7,776 nt of DNA, from NCBI GenBank assembly GCA_015520395.1, contig WAQG01000200.1:1-7776 (forward strand). The letters run 5' to 3'. Each line of letters opens with the position of its first letter. Positions within the stretch are counted from its first letter, which is position 1. This DNA comes from Candidatus Geoarchaeota archaeon (lineage in GTDB: Archaea; Thermoproteota; Thermoprotei; Gearchaeales; WAQG01). Below the pieces are notes generated by a model, which ran no database searches, was not told the DNA's origin, and was given only the letters and a program-made list of their open reading frames with translations. The translations under genes were made by a program, and so were the position numbers. Below are positions 5,632 to 7,776 of this stretch, piece by piece.

Positions 5632-5636
5632 TTTTT
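5632..5636 (+). terminator. Possible T-run terminator after rps30e
   Basis: Five consecutive T's follow the rps30e stop by 25 nt. Archaeal transcription often ends at T-runs without a hairpin. The run also sits between a TATA-like element and the gatD start, so it may have no termination role. Confidence 0.25.
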
Positions 5637-5646
5637 ACAGCATGTG

Positions 5647-6966
5647 ATGCTACCTGGGTACCGTGGCTTAGCTAAGAGGCTGCTTGAGGAGGCAGGCGTC
5701 AGGGTTGGCGACTTTATCGAGATTGTAAGTGGTGGGAGAAGGTTTAGGGGCATCCTGATGCCTAGATACGAGCTTGCCGACGACCTGCACATTTCCCTGA
5801 AGCTTGAAAACGGATACAACATAGGGGTAGCTGTGGATAAGGACACCAAGGTGAGGCTCATTGAGCGGAGAGTGGAGAGGCCCTTTGAGGAGAGAGGGCG
5901 CGTCTCTAGGGGGGGTGTGAGGATAAGCTTCATTGGCACGGGTGGAACCATCCTTAGCAGGATCGACTACGAGACGGGCGCCGTGAAGCCCTCCTTCACC
6001 CTCGAGGACCTAATAGACATGGTTCCTGAGGCTGAGTGGGAGTACCGGGTCGACATGCTCGAGTTTATGAAGGTTTTTAGCGAGGATCTAACCCCCAGGC
6101 ACTGGGCCGAAATTGCGCTTAAGGTCGCCGAGAAGGTTAGGGAGGGTTTTGAGGGTGTTGTGATAGCCCATGGGACAGACACAATGGGTTATACTGCCGC
6201 CGCCCTAAGCTTCGCCCTCCAGGGCCTCCCAGTACCAGTTGTCCTGGTTGGGTCTCAGAGAAGCTCCGATAGGCCTTCAAGTGACGCGGCCCTGAACCTC
6301 CGGTCGGCCTTCAGGTACGCTGGCCATGGGAAGTACGCTGGAGTGTTTGTCGCGATGCATGGGGGGATGAGCGATGATGAAATCCATATACATAGAGGTA
6401 CCAGGGTTCGGAAGCTCCATACCAGCCGTAGGGACGCCTTCAGGAGCGTGAATGCCAGCATAGTTGCCAGGGTCGTTGGGGGCAGGGATATCCAGTACGT
6501 TGACGTTGACGGCCTTAAGGGGAGGGGGGAGGGGGAGCTGGTCGTCAAGGCATCCTTCGAGGAGCGTGTGGCCCTGGTGAAGATGTATCCTGGGCTCCAG
6601 GAGGACATCCTTGAGTACCTGATAGGCTCCGGGTACAGGGGGATAGTTCTGGAGGGCACAGGGCTTGGGCACATAGCCAGGAGGCTTATACCAGTTGTGA
6701 GGAGGGCGACCTCCATGGGGATCGTTGTTGTGATGACCTCCCAGTGTATCTGGGGGAGGGTCAACATGAACGTGTACTCTACTGGGCGGGAGCTCCAGCA
6801 GGCCGGGGTCATAGGGCTGGAGGACATGCTGCCCGAGACCGCCCTCGTGAAGCTTATGTGGGTTCTTGGACAGACCGACGACCCTGAGGAGGCTGGGAGG
6901 ATGATGCTCAAGAACTTTGCCGGGGAGATAGGTGGGAGAAGCCTCCCTGAATATGGGGTGGTCTGA
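5647..6966 (+). CDS. gatD: Glu-tRNA(Gln) amidotransferase subunit D (GatD)
   Basis: GatD is the asparaginase-like glutaminase of the archaeal GatDE complex. It releases ammonia from an amide donor for conversion of Glu-tRNA(Gln) to Gln-tRNA(Gln). Numbering from GTG 5644 (440 residues), the GatD-specific N-terminal barrel is at 18-75 (VGDFIEIV, RGILMPRYELADDLHISLKL). The asparaginase domain begins at about 92 with SFIGTGGTI (95-103; nucleophile candidate T102). AHGTDTMGYTAAALSF (175-190) carries T178 and D179, VGSQRSSDRPSSDAALNLRSA (202-222) is conserved, and K257 lies in GTRVRKLHTS. The C-terminal subdomain includes GIVLEGTGLGH (333-343) and SQCIWGRVNMNVYSTGREL (366-384). The barrel separates it from plain type I L-asparaginases. 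ATG 5647 is preferred; in-frame GTG 5644 adds one residue. The end overlaps or abuts gatE, its partner. Confidence 0.96.
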   Translation: MLPGYRGLAKRLLEEAGVRVGDFIEIVSGGRRFRGILMPRYELADDLHISLKLENGYNIGVAVDKDTKVRLIERRVERPFEERGRVSRGGVRISFIGTGGTILSRIDYETGAVKPSFTLEDLIDMVPEAEWEYRVDMLEFMKVFSEDLTPRHWAEIALKVAEKVREGFEGVVIAHGTDTMGYTAAALSFALQGLPVPVVLVGSQRSSDRPSSDAALNLRSAFRYAGHGKYAGVFVAMHGGMSDDEIHIHRGTRVRKLHTSRRDAFRSVNASIVARVVGGRDIQYVDVDGLKGRGEGELVVKASFEERVALVKMYPGLQEDILEYLIGSGYRGIVLEGTGLGHIARRLIPVVRRATSMGIVVVMTSQCIWGRVNMNVYSTGRELQQAGVIGLEDMLPETALVKLMWVLGQTDDPEEAGRMMLKNFAGEIGGRSLPEYGVV

Positions 6967-7776
6967 GGTGGTCGACTATATAAAGCTCGGCCTCAGGGTT
7001 GGCCTCGAGGTTCACCAGCAGCTCGACACGAGGCATAAGCTTTTCTGCAACTGCCCAACCATCCTCGAGGACGACTATGTCCTTGAGATAGTTAGGAGGC
7101 TTAGGCCCGTGAAAAGCGAGTTGGGCGAGGTCGACCCGGCGGCCCTCTTCGAGTATAAGAGGGGTAGGGAGTTCGTCTATCAGGTTACCAGGAACTCGAC
7201 CTGCCTCGTCGAGATGGATGAGGAGCCACCACACCCAATCAACAGGGAGGCCGTCGAGATAGCCTTGACCACAGCGCTCATGCTCGGCTCGAAGCCAGTG
7301 GACGAGATCCACGTTATGCGGAAGGAGGTTATCGACGGCTCCAACACCACGGGGTTCCAGAGAACGGCGATCGTGGCGATGGGGGGACAGCTGAGGTGTG
7401 GGGGGCGGCTGATAGGAATCCAGACCATATGTCTCGAGGAGGATGCGGCCAGGAAGATAAGGGAGGATGGGAGGAGGGTTGTTTACAGGCTCGACCGCCT
7501 CGGGATACCCCTCATAGAGATAGCGACGGAACCCGACATCAGAACCCCACGGGAGGCAAGGGAGGTTGCCCTGGCAATAGGCAGGATTCTTAGGGCGACT
7601 GGCAGGGTGAAGAGGGGGCTGGGCACGATAAGGCAGGATCTAAATATATCGATTGAGGGAGGCGCCAAGACGGAGGTCAAGGGCGTCCAGGAACTAGACC
7701 TCATACCCAAGGTCATAGAGTATGAGGTGTCACGGCAGTTGAGGCTGCTTGAGCTGAGGGAGAAGCTGAGGGAAAG
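6953..7776 (+). CDS. gatE: Glu-tRNA(Gln) amidotransferase subunit E (GatE), partial
   Basis: GatE is the GatB-like subunit that binds tRNA(Gln), activates the glutamyl end and accepts ammonia from GatD. The frame is open to the window end, giving about 274 residues; full-length GatE is usually over 600, so the rest lies outside. From ATG 6953 the protein begins MGWSEVVDYIKLG, then RVGLEVHQQLDT (15-26), the GatB/GatE hallmark. HKLFCNCP follows (28-35), with the paired cysteines expected of the metal site. Later come VMRKEVIDGSNTTGFQRTA, LGIPLIEIATEPDI, RGLGTIRQDLNISI and VKGVQELDLIPK. All are in a single uninterrupted frame. ATG 6953 overlaps the end of gatD by 14 bases; GTG 6968, two bases after the gatD stop, is an in-frame alternative giving MVDYIKLG. 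Neither has a clear Shine-Dalgarno at ideal distance. The overlap implies coupled synthesis of the two subunits. Confidence 0.95.
   Translation, partial: MGWSEVVDYIKLGLRVGLEVHQQLDTRHKLFCNCPTILEDDYVLEIVRRLRPVKSELGEVDPAALFEYKRGREFVYQVTRNSTCLVEMDEEPPHPINREAVEIALTTALMLGSKPVDEIHVMRKEVIDGSNTTGFQRTAIVAMGGQLRCGGRLIGIQTICLEEDAARKIREDGRRVVYRLDRLGIPLIEIATEPDIRTPREAREVALAIGRILRATGRVKRGLGTIRQDLNISIEGGAKTEVKGVQELDLIPKVIEYEVSRQLRLLELREKLRE

Noticed and set aside
6373..6380. GATGATGA resembling a box C element of a C/D guide RNA
   Set aside because: It is within conserved gatD codons (MSDDEIH) and I found no CTGA box D at a suitable distance.
6255..6911. A 218-codon open frame on the minus strand opposite gatD
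   Set aside because: It lies fully within a well-conserved gatD, has Ser/Thr/Pro-rich shadow composition and no recognisable domain.
1..7776. CRISPR arrays, tRNA or rRNA genes, long direct repeats, prophage or defence genes
   Set aside because: Reading both strands by eye showed no regularly spaced repeats, no tRNA-like cloverleaf with a TTC-type loop and no such genes; a covariance-model scan was not possible here.

Overview
The window looks like an archaeal chromosome, most likely from a thermophile of the TACK group (Crenarchaeota, Korarchaeota, Aigarchaeota and relatives). The marker genes support this: a Nop5-fibrillarin pair, the archaeal GatDE amidotransferase, and ribosomal protein S30e, which is known from TACK-type archaea and eukaryotes but not from Euryarchaeota or bacteria. 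Heavy use of AGG and ATA codons, TATA boxes 25-35 nt before start codons and frequent GTG/TTG starts agree. The genus cannot be read from the sequence.

Layout: (1) Positions 1-325 hold the decayed N-terminal half of an IS607-type transposon resolvase (TnpA). Its reading frame is broken at least twice, and no tnpB is visible. (2) Positions 366-2752 are a tight + strand operon: nop5, then flpA (fibrillarin), then a TrmO/TsaA-family tRNA methyltransferase. Stop codons are used as Shine-Dalgarno sequence or overlap the next start. (3) A sugar-phosphate nucleotidyltransferase (2815-3570) has its own TATA box and a very short leader. (4) Two genes run on the minus strand: a NusB-domain RNA m5C methyltransferase (about 5300 down to 4047), then a SixA-like histidine phosphatase (4028-3567). 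The phosphatase ends tail to tail with the nucleotidyltransferase on one shared CTAG. (5) A divergent intergenic region with a GC-rich inverted repeat separates the methyltransferase from the small rps30e gene (5430-5606). The longest methyltransferase reading frame runs antisense through rps30e, which can hide it. (6) gatD and the 5' two-thirds or less of gatE fill the right end; gatE runs off the window.

Most genes serve RNA modification and translation: box C/D-guided 2'-O-methylation (Nop5, fibrillarin), probable tRNA A37 methylation (TrmO), m5C methylation (NSUN/RsmB type), a small-subunit ribosomal protein, and Gln-tRNA(Gln) formation by transamidation (GatDE). The sugar nucleotidyltransferase and the phosphatase stand outside this theme.

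I did not find a convincing undescribed system. The points worth a second look are the broken IS607 relic beside the nop5 promoter, the odd SAM motif in the m5C methyltransferase, the inverted repeats next to two promoters, and the start-site and hidden-gene corrections.
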